The notes: generated from the sequence alone by a model not told the origin. A DNA stretch of 64,000 bases from Anaerocolumna sp. MB42-C2 (GCF_030913705.1 NZ_CP133190.1:1302001-1366000); one strand, 5' to 3'; numbered from the stretch's first letter, positions 18,672 to 28,316 are shown. Program-made: numbers and translations.

Positions 18672-19976
18672 TTATTTGCTGTTTGCTTCATTAAATGCTT
18701 TTTCCAGGGCCGGATAATATTCATTCATCGCTTCATCTGCAGTCTTTTTATCAATTGTGACCGACTGCCAAATTTGTGTCCATACGTCTCCTACTGCTGA
18801 AAAAGCACCGCCCCAGATATTAAGTTTTGCACTGGCCAACCCATCCAGATAAATGCTATTGCTGATTGGCCCGTTCTTAATGTCTTTATAATAACTTTCT
18901 GCTACAGTTTTACAGGATGTTAAACCGACTTTGCAGGTTTCTTTTGCCATATCTTCATTAGTATATGCAGCTTCTTTTAAGAATGTCCAGGCAGCATCTT
19001 TATTCTTCGCGGTATTCACCATTGCATAACCGGTTGCATACATCAAATTGTTCTTTCCTCCGTTAGCAACTTTCGGCATAGGTACCGCATCCCATTGAAA
19101 ATTGTCACCTACTTCATCAGAAATCAGCTTTGTTTCAAATCCACCCAATGTATACATTGCCGCATGTCCGGATACAAATAACTGTTCTTTCGGAAGGCTC
19201 TTTGCCGCAGTATCATCCGGCATTGCACCGCTTTGTATTAAATCACCAAATAATGTCAGTCCGTCTTTTACTTCCTGACTGTTAATTTGTAATGTTTTCA
19301 GATCATCGGAATATGCGCTTCCGCCTTTGCAGATGATTGACATACCTGCATCAATCCAGTGATTAACAATACCGTATGTAGCGTCCGCTCCTTCCCCGCC
19401 TGCAAATTTTTTCGCAGCTTCCGCTAAGTCATCCCAGGTCCAGTCTGCAGTCGGATAGGAAACCCCAAACTTGTCGAACATATCCTTGTTATATGCCAGC
19501 ACAAATACATTTTCCAATAGAGGCATAGCTTCAAGTTTACCGTCCGGCCGGTAATAAGGTTCAATCATTCCTTCCGTAGTCACAGACTTAAGATCTACCC
19601 CTTCTTTTTCCACATATGGATTTAAATCCTCATAATATTTTGTATACAAACCATAATAGTCCGGAGACATCTGGATAACATCCGGTCCGGTGCCGGCTGA
19701 AAGAGCCGCTGTCATTTTCTGATCCCATACATGATCTGCCGTAGGAATAACAGAATGTTCCACTTCAATTTCCGGGTGAGCTTTCTTAAATACCTCTACC
19801 ATGGATTCTCTGGATTTTTTCTCTTCATCTGCCCCCCAAGACCAGATTACCAGCTTTTGTTTTCCCCCATTTGCTGATGAGCCCTCAGTCTTAGCTGAAT
19901 TTCCACCGCCACACGCCATAAGACTTGCTGCCATGATACCCGCCAAACCTATAGCTGCTAATTTTTTTAATATCAT
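18672..19976 (-). CDS. Extracellular sugar-binding lipoprotein (family 1 solute-binding protein)
   Basis: The 434-residue precursor starts at ATG 19976, which follows GGAGGAAGG; an upstream in-frame ATG at 19997 lacks a site and would place that ribosome site inside the gene. The signal peptide MILKKLAAIGLAGIMAASLM ends in the lipobox LMAC with Gly residues after it. The mature part is a UgpB/MalE-type fold (KLVIWSWGADEEKKSRESMV, MYTLGGFETKLI). It is first in the importer-GH43 operon. Its promoter region contains tandem 20-base repeats (20091-20130) that could bind the AraC-GH39 protein encoded divergently. Confidence 0.9.
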   Translation of the reverse strand: MILKKLAAIGLAGIMAASLMACGGGNSAKTEGSSANGGKQKLVIWSWGADEEKKSRESMVEVFKKAHPEIEVEHSVIPTADHVWDQKMTAALSAGTGPDVIQMSPDYYGLYTKYYEDLNPYVEKEGVDLKSVTTEGMIEPYYRPDGKLEAMPLLENVFVLAYNKDMFDKFGVSYPTADWTWDDLAEAAKKFAGGEGADATYGIVNHWIDAGMSIICKGGSAYSDDLKTLQINSQEVKDGLTLFGDLIQSGAMPDDTAAKSLPKEQLFVSGHAAMYTLGGFETKLISDEVGDNFQWDAVPMPKVANGGKNNLMYATGYAMVNTAKNKDAAWTFLKEAAYTNEDMAKETCKVGLTSCKTVAESYYKDIKNGPISNSIYLDGLASAKLNIWGGAFSAVGDVWTQIWQSVTIDKKTADEAMNEYYPALEKAFNEANSK

Positions 19977-20366
19977 TTTTTCCTTCCTCCAATCCATAAA
20001 CTCTTAAATAAATTAATAGTTATATATATACATCAAAGCTGCGCGCTTAACTTTGATATATTATCTTAATAAGGGTTCTGTAGTTTTCCTAATTTGTATA
20101 TTGACTATACTATTTGTATATTTTCTATATTATTTAGAATTTTTTGTGATTTATAGCGTTATATATATTATACTTTTTCACCTTCGGGAAGTCGTGTCTA
20201 TTTTAAGAATTTATACCTCACATTTTGCTCATCTACGTTAATTTTGTTGGCAATGGCTCAAAAATTGCTTTTTCACTTGTATTTGAAACAATGTTTTTGT
20301 ATAATTTTTATACAATCTACGACATTTTTCAAACATGATTAATAAAAGTGACAGGAGAGTTAAAAA
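19977..20366. promoter_or_regulatory. Divergent control region between the xyloside importer and AraC-GH39 gene
   Basis: This gap of 390 bases has no credible gene. It holds two tandem 20-base units (20091-20110 and 20111-20130, 16 of 20 identical, core ATTTGTATATT..CTATA), a spacing of two helix turns that suits an AraC dimer. It also has an exact inverted repeat TTGTATAA-TTT-TTATACAA at 20297-20315, 50 bases before the GH39 fusion start. Promoters for both directions should lie here, but I cannot place them firmly. Confidence 0.55.
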
Positions 20367-22877
20367 ATGGTAGCAAAATATGAGTTAATTAAATACCCAA
20401 ATGGAATGTCTATCCTTTTCTACGATATCAACTATTTAAAGGCAATTCCTCACTGGCATAACGAAATTGAGATAATTTTCGTTATTTCCGGCACCTTAGA
20501 ATGTATTATTAGTGGAGATACCTTTTGTCTGAATAAAAACGAAATCGCAATTGTAAACTGTGAACAGATTCATTCCTGTATAAGCAGTAAAGAAAAAACC
20601 ACTCAGATTTTGTTGCTGCAAATTAATGAACAGCTTTTCAAAAGCCTTAACATTGATTTATCCTCCATACACTTTGTCAATCAAATAAGTACTGATATTC
20701 AGTCAGACTACTATCATGAGAATTGTGAAGCCTTAATTAAATTATCAAAAAAACTGGCTTCGATCATCCCTCCTAAAAAAGATTCCAATCAATCTGCCAT
20801 TAATCTTCTTTGCTGTAATATTATTTCTATGCTGCCAGTAGACGATTCCTATGCTGCTACCTCTGACAGACAGCTGGCAATAAAAAATAATCAGATTAAC
20901 AGAATAAAAAATATCTTTGCTTATGTAGAAAAGATGTACCGCGAGGATATCTCGTTAGAGGATTTAGCGAGCTCTGAAAATTTCAGTCCCTATTATCTCT
21001 CACATACTTTTAAAAAATATACAAATACAACATTCACTCAATATCTTAACAGTTATCGGATCAGTATGATTCAAAAAGATCTAAGAAATACAAGTGATTC
21101 CATAACAGAAATCTATCTTCGCCACGGCTTTGGCAATAACAAGACTTTCAACCGTACTTTTCATAAATTGACCGGTTGTTCACCAAGCGAATATAGAAAT
21201 AATTCAGCTACAGCATCGGAAGAATTTCACGTAATTCCCAAAAATGAAACGATAGATACCGGCATCGGCACCTATATTTATTATAATTCACCCAAACTTA
21301 ATACCGGGAAATATCTGCTATCCGGACAAATAGATGAGGAAGCTCACCCGGCTCTGGCAGCCAATACCGAATCGAAACGTATCCTGATTACTGCTTCCAC
21401 TTCAAAACGTCAATTTAAAAAATACTTTCTTACCACTACTTCAACCGGCAGGGCACACGATATTCTTCTGGCAAAATGGCGTCAGCAATTTGAAGTATTG
21501 CAAAATACATTGCATTTTCAATATATACGCTTTCACGGTATCTTCAACGACGAAATTGGTATAATAACCCGTTTTAAGGAAACTTATCAATATAATTTCT
21601 TTTATATTGATGATATCTTTGATTATTTACTAAGCCAGGGCTGTAAACCTTATATTGAGCTTGGTTTTATGCCAGAAGTTCTGAAATCGGATGAACAGAC
21701 CATTTATTTCTATAAAGGTCATACCTGTCCCCCGTCCTCCCTATCTAAATGGATCGAATTAATACAAGCTTTTATGGAACATATCATAGGACGATACGGT
21801 AGGGCAGAAGTACTGACCTGGTTTTTTGAGGTATGGAATGAAGCGGATCTAAAAGATTTTTGGAGTGGTACTATAGAACAATATTTAGAACTATATGAAG
21901 CTACCGTTAAAACAATCAAGGCTTATGACCAGGGTTTTAAAACTGGAGGTCCCGCCGCTTCCAGTGCGGTTTATTGGGATTACAATATACTTCCCGATTT
22001 TTTAACATTTTGTTCTGCAAAACGGATTCCGTTAGATTTTATAAGTGTTCATTGTTATCCTGTTTCATTCCGAGTACTACCGGAATCAAAGAATAAACGA
22101 CGTATTTATCATGATATCAATGACTTAACAAGGAATTTTGACTGGATCTATACACAGCTTAGCGGAACTGTTTTCACTGATGTTCCCATTCATATTACCG
22201 AATGGAATTCATCCCCTTTTGCCAATGATTACATACATGATACTGCTTTTATGGCTACCTTTATACTACATAACGTTATCGCGAATATAGATAGGGTTGA
22301 GCAGCTGGTGTTTTGGGAATTATCCGATCTTTTGGACGAAGATTATGTACCGTTTAACGAATTCGGTGGCAAATATGGTTTAATGAACCGCTCCGGTTTA
22401 AAAAAACCCTCATTTTTTGCTCTACAGGCTCTTTCCAGATTATCAGATGAAATCCTTAGTTGGGGAAGCGATTATATCGTAACAAAATCGCAGAACTGTT
22501 ATCAGATATTATGTTTTAATCACTGCCATTATTCGGATGATTTTACTTCAGGGAAGGAAAATGTATTATCCTATTACGACAGATATTCTATTTTTGAGCA
22601 GGGACAAAAAAGACAATTTCAGTATACGATTGTAGAACAAGGAGATTTCTCTTATGAAATAGTCAAATATCAATTTGACCGTGAGAATGGAAGTATTTAT
22701 GATTTTTGGTTAAAAAATGGTGCTCCTGAATATCTTACTGCTTCGCAGTTAACTTTCTTTCAGGCGAATAATCACCTGAAGCAATCCATTGAGTACCGAA
22801 GCTGCAGGGATTTTCTTATATTAAATGCAGAAGTTGAACCTTTAGGTTTTATTTTATACGAAATTAAACGGTTGTAG
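20367..22877 (+). CDS. AraC family regulator fused to a GH39 beta-xylosidase-like domain
   Basis: The 836-residue protein follows GGAGAG. Residues 1-130 form a cupin (HWHNEIEIIFVISGTLECII), and about 185-285 an AraC DNA-binding domain (ISLEDLASSENFSPYYLSHT, ITEIYLRHGFGNNKTFNRTF, GCSPSEYR). From about 310 to the end it is a GH39 barrel. Both catalytic residues appear intact: acid/base Glu492 in FEVWNEADL and nucleophile Glu612 in ITEWNSS, 120 residues apart as in characterised GH39 xylosidases. It is divergent from the importer-GH43 operon. The enzyme domain may act as a ligand sensor or still cleave xylosides; with both glutamates present, activity is possible. Confidence 0.9.
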   Translation: MVAKYELIKYPNGMSILFYDINYLKAIPHWHNEIEIIFVISGTLECIISGDTFCLNKNEIAIVNCEQIHSCISSKEKTTQILLLQINEQLFKSLNIDLSSIHFVNQISTDIQSDYYHENCEALIKLSKKLASIIPPKKDSNQSAINLLCCNIISMLPVDDSYAATSDRQLAIKNNQINRIKNIFAYVEKMYREDISLEDLASSENFSPYYLSHTFKKYTNTTFTQYLNSYRISMIQKDLRNTSDSITEIYLRHGFGNNKTFNRTFHKLTGCSPSEYRNNSATASEEFHVIPKNETIDTGIGTYIYYNSPKLNTGKYLLSGQIDEEAHPALAANTESKRILITASTSKRQFKKYFLTTTSTGRAHDILLAKWRQQFEVLQNTLHFQYIRFHGIFNDEIGIITRFKETYQYNFFYIDDIFDYLLSQGCKPYIELGFMPEVLKSDEQTIYFYKGHTCPPSSLSKWIELIQAFMEHIIGRYGRAEVLTWFFEVWNEADLKDFWSGTIEQYLELYEATVKTIKAYDQGFKTGGPAASSAVYWDYNILPDFLTFCSAKRIPLDFISVHCYPVSFRVLPESKNKRRIYHDINDLTRNFDWIYTQLSGTVFTDVPIHITEWNSSPFANDYIHDTAFMATFILHNVIANIDRVEQLVFWELSDLLDEDYVPFNEFGGKYGLMNRSGLKKPSFFALQALSRLSDEILSWGSDYIVTKSQNCYQILCFNHCHYSDDFTSGKENVLSYYDRYSIFEQGQKRQFQYTIVEQGDFSYEIVKYQFDRENGSIYDFWLKNGAPEYLTASQLTFFQANNHLKQSIEYRSCRDFLILNAEVEPLGFILYEIKRL

Positions 22878-22986
22878 CAAAAATGGGCATTTGTAAAATT
22901 CTTAGCTTAAAAATAAGCACAATCATAAGTAAACTAAGGATTTCACAAAACCCTTTCAGTTATTCAATCAGTTTTCTTTATGTATC

Positions 22987-24354
22987 CTATACTAAAAACA
23001 GTGCTACAATTATCGTTGCTCCTAATCCGCTTAAAACTGGGATCAAATTCTTTCTTGCAAGTTCGGTTGCTTCGATTCCGCATATAGCTGCAACGGGAAT
23101 TACTCCCCATGGAATAATAGTACCGCCGCCTACCCATACCGTAACAATCTGGCCAAGGGCAGCAAGTGATGCTATATGTATATCGCCTATTGCTGAGAAA
23201 GTCTGTGCAATGGAACCAACTAACGGAAGCCCGGAAAATCCTGATCCATCCAGTCCGGTAATAACTCCGACTGCAGTTTCTGTTAATACCATCGTAAATT
23301 TTGAAAGGGGAATCTGCGATGAAATCCAAAGCCCGATATCATTTAAAAGACCTGTTGCTTCCGGTCCAAGTACCGTCTTCGCAAACCCCTCACTTCCCAT
23401 AAAAAAGAAGGAAGCAATAACAATTACCGGTGCAAATATTTTTATTGCAAACTTAAACCCCTCCTTTAAATGGTCTGTTGCTGTTTCAAGCGCCTGGCCA
23501 ACTCCTTTATCCAAAATAGTAATAATACAGGTTAGGATTAGTGCCGTACCTGCAACAAGTGCTGTTGCATCTCCGCCGTTAATCTTAAAGGTAATCATGA
23601 TAATAATATCTGCGATAAAGGAAAGCGGCATAAAAACTGCTATAAATCTGGCACGTTTCGGTTTCTTAATTTCTTTTAACACAAATTCTTTTTTTGTTAT
23701 TGTCTGTGTACCCTTATTAAGCTTCATTTCTCTAAGCATCATAAAAAATGCTACACCTGCTGTAACCACCGACATTGTAATCCACAATGGTATCGACGCC
23801 TTTATTACTTCATTCACATCAATACCTGCCGCGGCTCCTGTAATGGAGGGAGCTCCCTGTATTACAAAATCAGAGGATAGACCCATACCATGACCGAAAA
23901 TATTCATTGCAACCGCTGCCCAGATAACCGGAAGTCCAACTTCTCCGGCAACCGGAAGTAATAGAGCTCCGATTAATGCAACTGCCGGAGAGGGCCATAT
24001 CAGCCATGAAACAATTAACATTGTAAATCCTATAATCCAGAAAGCGGCCTTATTATTCTTTATAATTTTCCTGACCGGAAACATCATCACCTCATCCGCC
24101 CCCAGATCGATCATGGCTTTTGACATTGATACAACCAATGCAATTACTATAATAATACTTAATAACTCAATAAATGAATGAATCAATGCATTATTAAGGA
24201 TCTGTATTGCTTTAATAGCACTTCCTGAATAGATAAATCCGATGATAAGGGTACCTGCAATACAAGGAACTACTATTTCTTTTTTAAATAAAAGAGCAAT
24301 TAATATAATAACGGTAATGACAATATAAGCAATATGCAATGATGTAAGTTCCAT
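22987..24354 (-). CDS. Multi-spanning permease, probably for an organic anion (ion transporter/GntP-like)
   Basis: The 455-residue protein has about 11-12 membrane helices and starts at ATG 24354 behind AAAGAGAGG. Features such as SWLIWPSPAVALIGALLLPV, the mirrored GLDGSGFSGLPLVGSIAQTF and a charged central loop (about residues 225-245) suggest an inverted-repeat ion-coupled carrier of the gluconate/citrate/dicarboxylate sort. I cannot assign a known family with certainty. It follows the FAD enzyme gene at 24441 by 86 bases, with a stem-loop between. It probably brings in the substrate of that enzyme or of the PucR locus. Confidence 0.7.
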   Translation of the reverse strand: MELTSLHIAYIVITVIILIALLFKKEIVVPCIAGTLIIGFIYSGSAIKAIQILNNALIHSFIELLSIIIVIALVVSMSKAMIDLGADEVMMFPVRKIIKNNKAAFWIIGFTMLIVSWLIWPSPAVALIGALLLPVAGEVGLPVIWAAVAMNIFGHGMGLSSDFVIQGAPSITGAAAGIDVNEVIKASIPLWITMSVVTAGVAFFMMLREMKLNKGTQTITKKEFVLKEIKKPKRARFIAVFMPLSFIADIIIMITFKINGGDATALVAGTALILTCIITILDKGVGQALETATDHLKEGFKFAIKIFAPVIVIASFFFMGSEGFAKTVLGPEATGLLNDIGLWISSQIPLSKFTMVLTETAVGVITGLDGSGFSGLPLVGSIAQTFSAIGDIHIASLAALGQIVTVWVGGGTIIPWGVIPVAAICGIEATELARKNLIPVLSGLGATIIVALFLV

Positions 24355-24394
24355 TCTGATTTCCTCTCTTTCCTTTTTGTTTACCCGGCTAAAA

Positions 24395-24426
24395 TGCGAA
24401 ACAAGATTATTTTAATTCGTTTCGCA
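24395..24426 (-). other. Intercistronic stem-loop containing the dispersed motif
   Basis: TGCGAAAC (24395-24402) and GTTTCGCA (24419-24426) are exact inverse complements with a 16-base loop, between the FAD enzyme and permease genes. On the minus strand it is followed by TTTTAG. One arm overlaps a copy of GGCAATTGCGAA (24421-24432, minus strand). Confidence 0.5.
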
Positions 24427-24440
24427 ATTGCCTATCCTGT

Positions 24441-25706
24441 TTACGATGCAAAAACATTCCATAGTCCTTCTTTTTTAATATTCTCTTCTATTTTATTAAT
24501 ATCCGTTTCATATAATCCAAGTTTCTTCATATGTTCAAATAGAACAGAACCGGAGAAAGTATATTTCTTACCAAGTCCCTCTTTTTTCTCCATTTCTTCA
24601 TTCACATATGCGATTGCCTCACCGATTGCCGTTTTTCTGGATAGTTCAAGCAATGGTTTATTACGTAAGAATCTTGTACTGTTAAACCCTGCCAGAACCC
24701 CTGTTACAATAGCTTCCGTATGACCTACCAAAAGACCTGCTTTCTCACCGGCACAGAACAGATTCTTTATACCCTTTACCTGTAATGCATTGGTTCTTGG
24801 AGACATATCAAAATATCTCATAGAGTTTCCTTTTCCTCCGGCATAAGGATCTTCATATCGGGCATTCTCAAAACCAGGAATTTTATGAAGTTTTTCGATT
24901 GAATAATACGGTGTCATCAGCTTTGCGTGTCCGGTATCAAGAAGAATGATATTCTCAGCAAATTCCTTTAGGGCATATTGCTGACAGGCCTTTACACTTA
25001 AATGGTTTTCCATGAGTTCCTCCGGCAGCGGTATTACTGCAACACCTGTGGTATTCAGGGTTTCAACTATTTCAGGTGCCAAAGATTCTTTATAAAGCTT
25101 ACAGGAACCGCTCATTGCGCCGATGGAGTCATCTGCTTTTTTTCCTGTTTTCTCGGTTATACCGCAAACACCGGTAAGACTTACCCTGCCGCCGAAACTC
25201 GGGCATCGAAGTACGCACATTGCACATCCATTGCCGTACTTACTGCAATTATTTATGGGACCGGCAGTTCCTGTCGTATCAATAAAAACATCACCTGCGT
25301 AAACCTCTCCGCTTGATGTCTGAATACTCCTTAAAACTCCATCTTCTACCTGTGCTCTGACTATTCTCTCCTGGAGTCTGATTTCAACTCCGATTTCTTT
25401 TAAGTAATTTGTAATAGCAACTGGTGTTTTTGCAATGTCATACAGGCTTGCATGGGCATGTCCCGGAAAATTGATATTGGTATGCCGGCAGTTTTCATCA
25501 ATCATCTTAAATATATCTCCTCCGCCCATGGCAATCATTTCTTCTGTTGCGGTATATCTTCCGTTATTTCTCATGATTCCGCCGACTAAACCGGTTCCGA
25601 GAAGTAAATCCGTTCTTTCTATCAAAATAACATTTGCTCCCTGTTTTCTTGCCATATATGCTGCGGAACATCCTGCCCATCCGCCTCCGGTTATTATTAT
25701 GTTCAT
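24441..25706 (-). CDS. FAD-dependent oxidoreductase with a four-cysteine motif
   Basis: The 421-residue protein starts at ATG 25706 behind GGCGGAGAGG. The FAD dinucleotide-binding loop is GGGWAG (7-12), followed by the acidic end of beta2 (VILIERTD). It belongs to the FAD_oxidored-type group, as shown by MSPRTNALQVKGIKNLFCAG and EKAGLLVGHTEAIVTGVLAG near the C-terminus. Cys154, Cys161, Cys164 and Cys168 (C-x6-C-x2-C-x3-CP) could hold a 4Fe-4S cluster, which would be unusual inside this fold. The substrate is unknown. It forms a unit with the permease downstream, and a putative PucR operator half lies in its upstream region. Confidence 0.75.
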   Translation of the reverse strand: MNIIITGGGWAGCSAAYMARKQGANVILIERTDLLLGTGLVGGIMRNNGRYTATEEMIAMGGGDIFKMIDENCRHTNINFPGHAHASLYDIAKTPVAITNYLKEIGVEIRLQERIVRAQVEDGVLRSIQTSSGEVYAGDVFIDTTGTAGPINNCSKYGNGCAMCVLRCPSFGGRVSLTGVCGITEKTGKKADDSIGAMSGSCKLYKESLAPEIVETLNTTGVAVIPLPEELMENHLSVKACQQYALKEFAENIILLDTGHAKLMTPYYSIEKLHKIPGFENARYEDPYAGGKGNSMRYFDMSPRTNALQVKGIKNLFCAGEKAGLLVGHTEAIVTGVLAGFNSTRFLRNKPLLELSRKTAIGEAIAYVNEEMEKKEGLGKKYTFSGSVLFEHMKKLGLYETDINKIEENIKKEGLWNVFAS

Positions 25707-26068
25707 TTGTATCCTCTCCGCCTTTCTGCTAAATTAATATTATCTTTTCCATATTGCTGCAATTTTATATAATGTATACCAGTCAACTGCCAAACTATTT
25801 AACCGGTATAAAAAAAAAAGCAAAGGAGCAGTAATTTTTCTGCTTCTTTGCTTTTTTTAAACTTATGAACTTATTTCTCTTTTCTATTAATGAAAAGAGT
25901 ATACCTGTAGTTATCTTATTTTACAATAACCATATTGTACATTTTTCGACAAAAGTTATGGACACTTTGTATAATCAGATGACTAAAGCAGTAAAATAAT
26001 ACTTTAAAACCCTATTTTTACCTGCATTTAATCCAATCGGCACAAAGGGTTCCTACCTGCTTGTAAGC
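25707..26068. promoter_or_regulatory. Gap with terminator, hairpin and candidate PucR operator
   Basis: The 362-base gap has no credible gene. A strong two-way terminator sits at 25818-25854 (AAGCAAAGGAGCAG / CTGCTTCTTTGCTT with A- and T-runs). A weaker hairpin CTCTTTTC-TATTAAT-GAAAAGAG is at 25877-25899. TGGACACTTTGT at 25959-25970 is identical to the sequence inside the inverted repeat before the pucR-type gene (30355-30366). The terminator separates the aminotransferase operon from the FAD enzyme unit. Confidence 0.6.
25818..25854 (-). terminator. Bidirectional intrinsic terminator
   Basis: A 13-14 base-pair stem (25818-25831 with 25840-25853) is flanked by ten A on the left and seven T on the right, so it can stop transcription both ways. 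In context it most likely ends the aminotransferase operon read on the minus strand. Confidence 0.85.
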
Positions 26069-27283
26069 TCAAATCGAGCTCACCTTATCAAGTTCCTTAA
26101 CAAATTCATCTAATTTATTCAGAGCTTTCTGTATATTTTCTGTAGATGCAGCAAAAGAAATTCTTATAAAATCTGAACATGACTTACCCAGACCCACACC
26201 CGGAATTACAGCAACATATTTTTCCTCTAATAATCTGCTTGCAAATTCCATTCCGCTCAGTCCTGTTTTAGAGACATCTACCATAATGTAAAACGCTCCT
26301 TTGGGAATTACGTAGGAAAGTCCTTTTATATTATCAAGTCCTTTCATAAGCAAAATTCTTCTTTTTGCAAATTCATGAATCATTGAGGTAATTTCTTTTA
26401 TGGTTTGTTTTGTATCCATACCCTCTTCTACCCCGATCTGTATAAAAGTCGGTGAGCAAGTGGTAGAATACTGGTGTATTTTTAAAATTCCATTGATTCT
26501 TTTTTCACTGGCTGTAATATATCCTAATCTCCAACCGGTCATAGCATAGGTTTTTGAAAATCCGTTTATTATTACAGAACGTTCTTTCATACCCGGAAAG
26601 GAGGCAATCGACGTAAATTCAGTATCATCATATACCAGTCTGTTGTACATCTCATCCGATACAATAATAAAGTTATGCTTTATGGATAATTCACACAACT
26701 GTTTTAGCGTAGCGTTGTCATAAACCGATCCAGCCGGATTATTAGGATTATTGATTACTAACATTTTGGTTCTTTCCGTAATCTGTTTTTCCACTTCCCC
26801 AATATCAATCCCAAACTGATTCACCGGCTTCAGATTGATAATAACAGGTATACCACCGCTTATTTTAACCATGTTTTCATAATTCACAAATGCGGGAGAA
26901 AATATTATGGCTTCATCCCCCTCGTCAATAATGGATAAAATCGTATTATTGATGGCTTCGGCACCGCTGCTGGTTACTAATATTTCAGATTGGTAATCAT
27001 ATTCTATACCGGTTTCCTCCAAAGTCTTTTTGGCTATCTTTTTCCTTAATTTTTCATAACCCCTGTTAGAACTGTAATGGGTATGATTCTGGCTGATTGC
27101 ATTAATGGCAGCCTCCTTAATATCCCTCGGTGTATTAAAATCCGGTTCACCGGCACTTAATGCGATGATTTCCTTGCCGCTTTTTCTTAATTCATCCACC
27201 CGGTTAAGAACTGTTCTAATGAGAGAGGGCTCAACCTTTTTAACACGGTTTGATTCTGCGGTAATATCATAAGTTTTGTTCAT
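26069..27283 (-). CDS. PLP-dependent aminotransferase, class I/II
   Basis: The 404-residue enzyme starts at ATG 27283 behind AAAAGGAG. The PLP lysine is in NGFSKTYAMTGWRLGY, with the class I signatures NNPNNPAGSVYD before it and FIRISFAAS near the end. Other matches to aspartate or aromatic aminotransferases include ALSAGEPDFNTP and HYSSNRGYEKLRKKI. It is last in a four-gene operon after two 2-hydroxyacid dehydrogenases and an AEC permease, so it may interconvert an amino acid with the 2-oxo acid that those dehydrogenases reduce or oxidise. The amino acid is not known. Confidence 0.88.
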   Translation of the reverse strand: MNKTYDITAESNRVKKVEPSLIRTVLNRVDELRKSGKEIIALSAGEPDFNTPRDIKEAAINAISQNHTHYSSNRGYEKLRKKIAKKTLEETGIEYDYQSEILVTSSGAEAINNTILSIIDEGDEAIIFSPAFVNYENMVKISGGIPVIINLKPVNQFGIDIGEVEKQITERTKMLVINNPNNPAGSVYDNATLKQLCELSIKHNFIIVSDEMYNRLVYDDTEFTSIASFPGMKERSVIINGFSKTYAMTGWRLGYITASEKRINGILKIHQYSTTCSPTFIQIGVEEGMDTKQTIKEITSMIHEFAKRRILLMKGLDNIKGLSYVIPKGAFYIMVDVSKTGLSGMEFASRLLEEKYVAVIPGVGLGKSCSDFIRISFAASTENIQKALNKLDEFVKELDKVSSI

Positions 27284-27298
27284 ATTAATCCACTCCTT

Positions 27299-28285
27299 TT
27301 AGATAATATCATTCGAGCAAAATCCTTTATTTTCATATTCTTCTAGATTTTCAAAGGTTGTTTTGATCATATTCTCAATTGCCGTATCCGTATAAAAGCT
27401 CATATGAGCCGTATATATAACATTTTCATACTCCATAAGTTTTTTCAGAGTTTCACTTATGAATTTATCACGATCCACCTTTTTTCTTATATATGCAGTT
27501 TCAGAATCATATACATCAAAAGCTGCCGCACTGATTTTCCCAACTTCTATGGCATTTAAAACTGCTTCATAATCCATCAGGCCTCCTCTTGCCGTATTAA
27601 TCAGCACTGCCCCGTGTTTCATGCGGTTTATGGTGTCGTGATTAATAAATCTTCTATTTTCTTCTGTTAGTGGACAGTGAAGTATAAGAATATCGCTTTC
27701 AGAAAATATATCATCTAATTCCGAATAAGTAACAAGATTTGTTACACTTTGATTCGCATACAAATCATAAGCCAGAATTCTGCATCCAAAACCACTTAAT
27801 AATTTTATGGTCTCCGTACCAATTCTGCCGGTGCCTACAACTCCCACCGTCATATTGCGAAGTTCCCTGCCTTTTAATCCGGTTAAGGTAAAATCATAAT
27901 TCTTTATCATTGTAAGCTCAAGCTTCATTTTTCTAAGGCACATTAAAACCATGCAAAGGGTATGTTCAGCTATGGCATTTGGTGAATACCGTGGAACATT
28001 TGCCCCTTTTATACTATTTTCTTTCATTGCTGCAAGATCCATATGATCCGTGCCGGCTGCCCTTGATACAATATATCTGACACCGGCCTTTTTTAATTGC
28101 TCCGTTTTCAACTGTGTTACTTTACAGTTGGTTGTAATCCATACCGCATCATAACCTGTGAATTTATCTGAATCAGAAGAATTAAAATCAAAATCTGCCA
28201 TTTTAAGGTCAAACCTAAACTTCCGGTTGCATTCCAGAATATATTCTGTTTCATCCTGATTTACATAAAACAATAAAACTCTCAT
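27299..28285 (-). CDS. D-2-hydroxyacid dehydrogenase (D-lactate dehydrogenase-like)
   Basis: The 328-residue enzyme starts at ATG 28285 behind GAAAGGAG. The NAD-binding loop is VGVVGTGRIGTETI (about 148-161). The catalytic set is visible: Arg in INTARGGLMD, an acidic residue in the AFDVYDSE segment, and His in YTAHMSFYT. Hydrophobic N-terminal MRVLLFYVNQ is typical of the D-LDH branch. It probably reduces a 2-oxo acid to the D-hydroxy acid with NADH. The second dehydrogenase of the operon (29234) belongs to the phosphoglycerate-dehydrogenase-like branch, so the two may act on different intermediates. Confidence 0.85.
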   Translation of the reverse strand: MRVLLFYVNQDETEYILECNRKFRFDLKMADFDFNSSDSDKFTGYDAVWITTNCKVTQLKTEQLKKAGVRYIVSRAAGTDHMDLAAMKENSIKGANVPRYSPNAIAEHTLCMVLMCLRKMKLELTMIKNYDFTLTGLKGRELRNMTVGVVGTGRIGTETIKLLSGFGCRILAYDLYANQSVTNLVTYSELDDIFSESDILILHCPLTEENRRFINHDTINRMKHGAVLINTARGGLMDYEAVLNAIEVGKISAAAFDVYDSETAYIRKKVDRDKFISETLKKLMEYENVIYTAHMSFYTDTAIENMIKTTFENLEEYENKGFCSNDII

Positions 28286-28316
28286 CTTAGCACTCCTTTC
28301 ATTTTAAGGTTATATA

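Noticed and set aside
20053..20241. 62-codon hydrophobic plus-strand frame in the xyloside control region
   Set aside because: It has no ribosome site and overlaps the tandem repeats. The AT-rich composition explains its hydrophobic translation.
22883..23893. Long plus-strand open frame of 336 codons
   Set aside because: It is antisense to the multi-spanning permease at 22987-24354, has no ribosome site and no family motif. Its Ile/Pro/Ser-rich composition is what results from reading the complement of a membrane protein gene.
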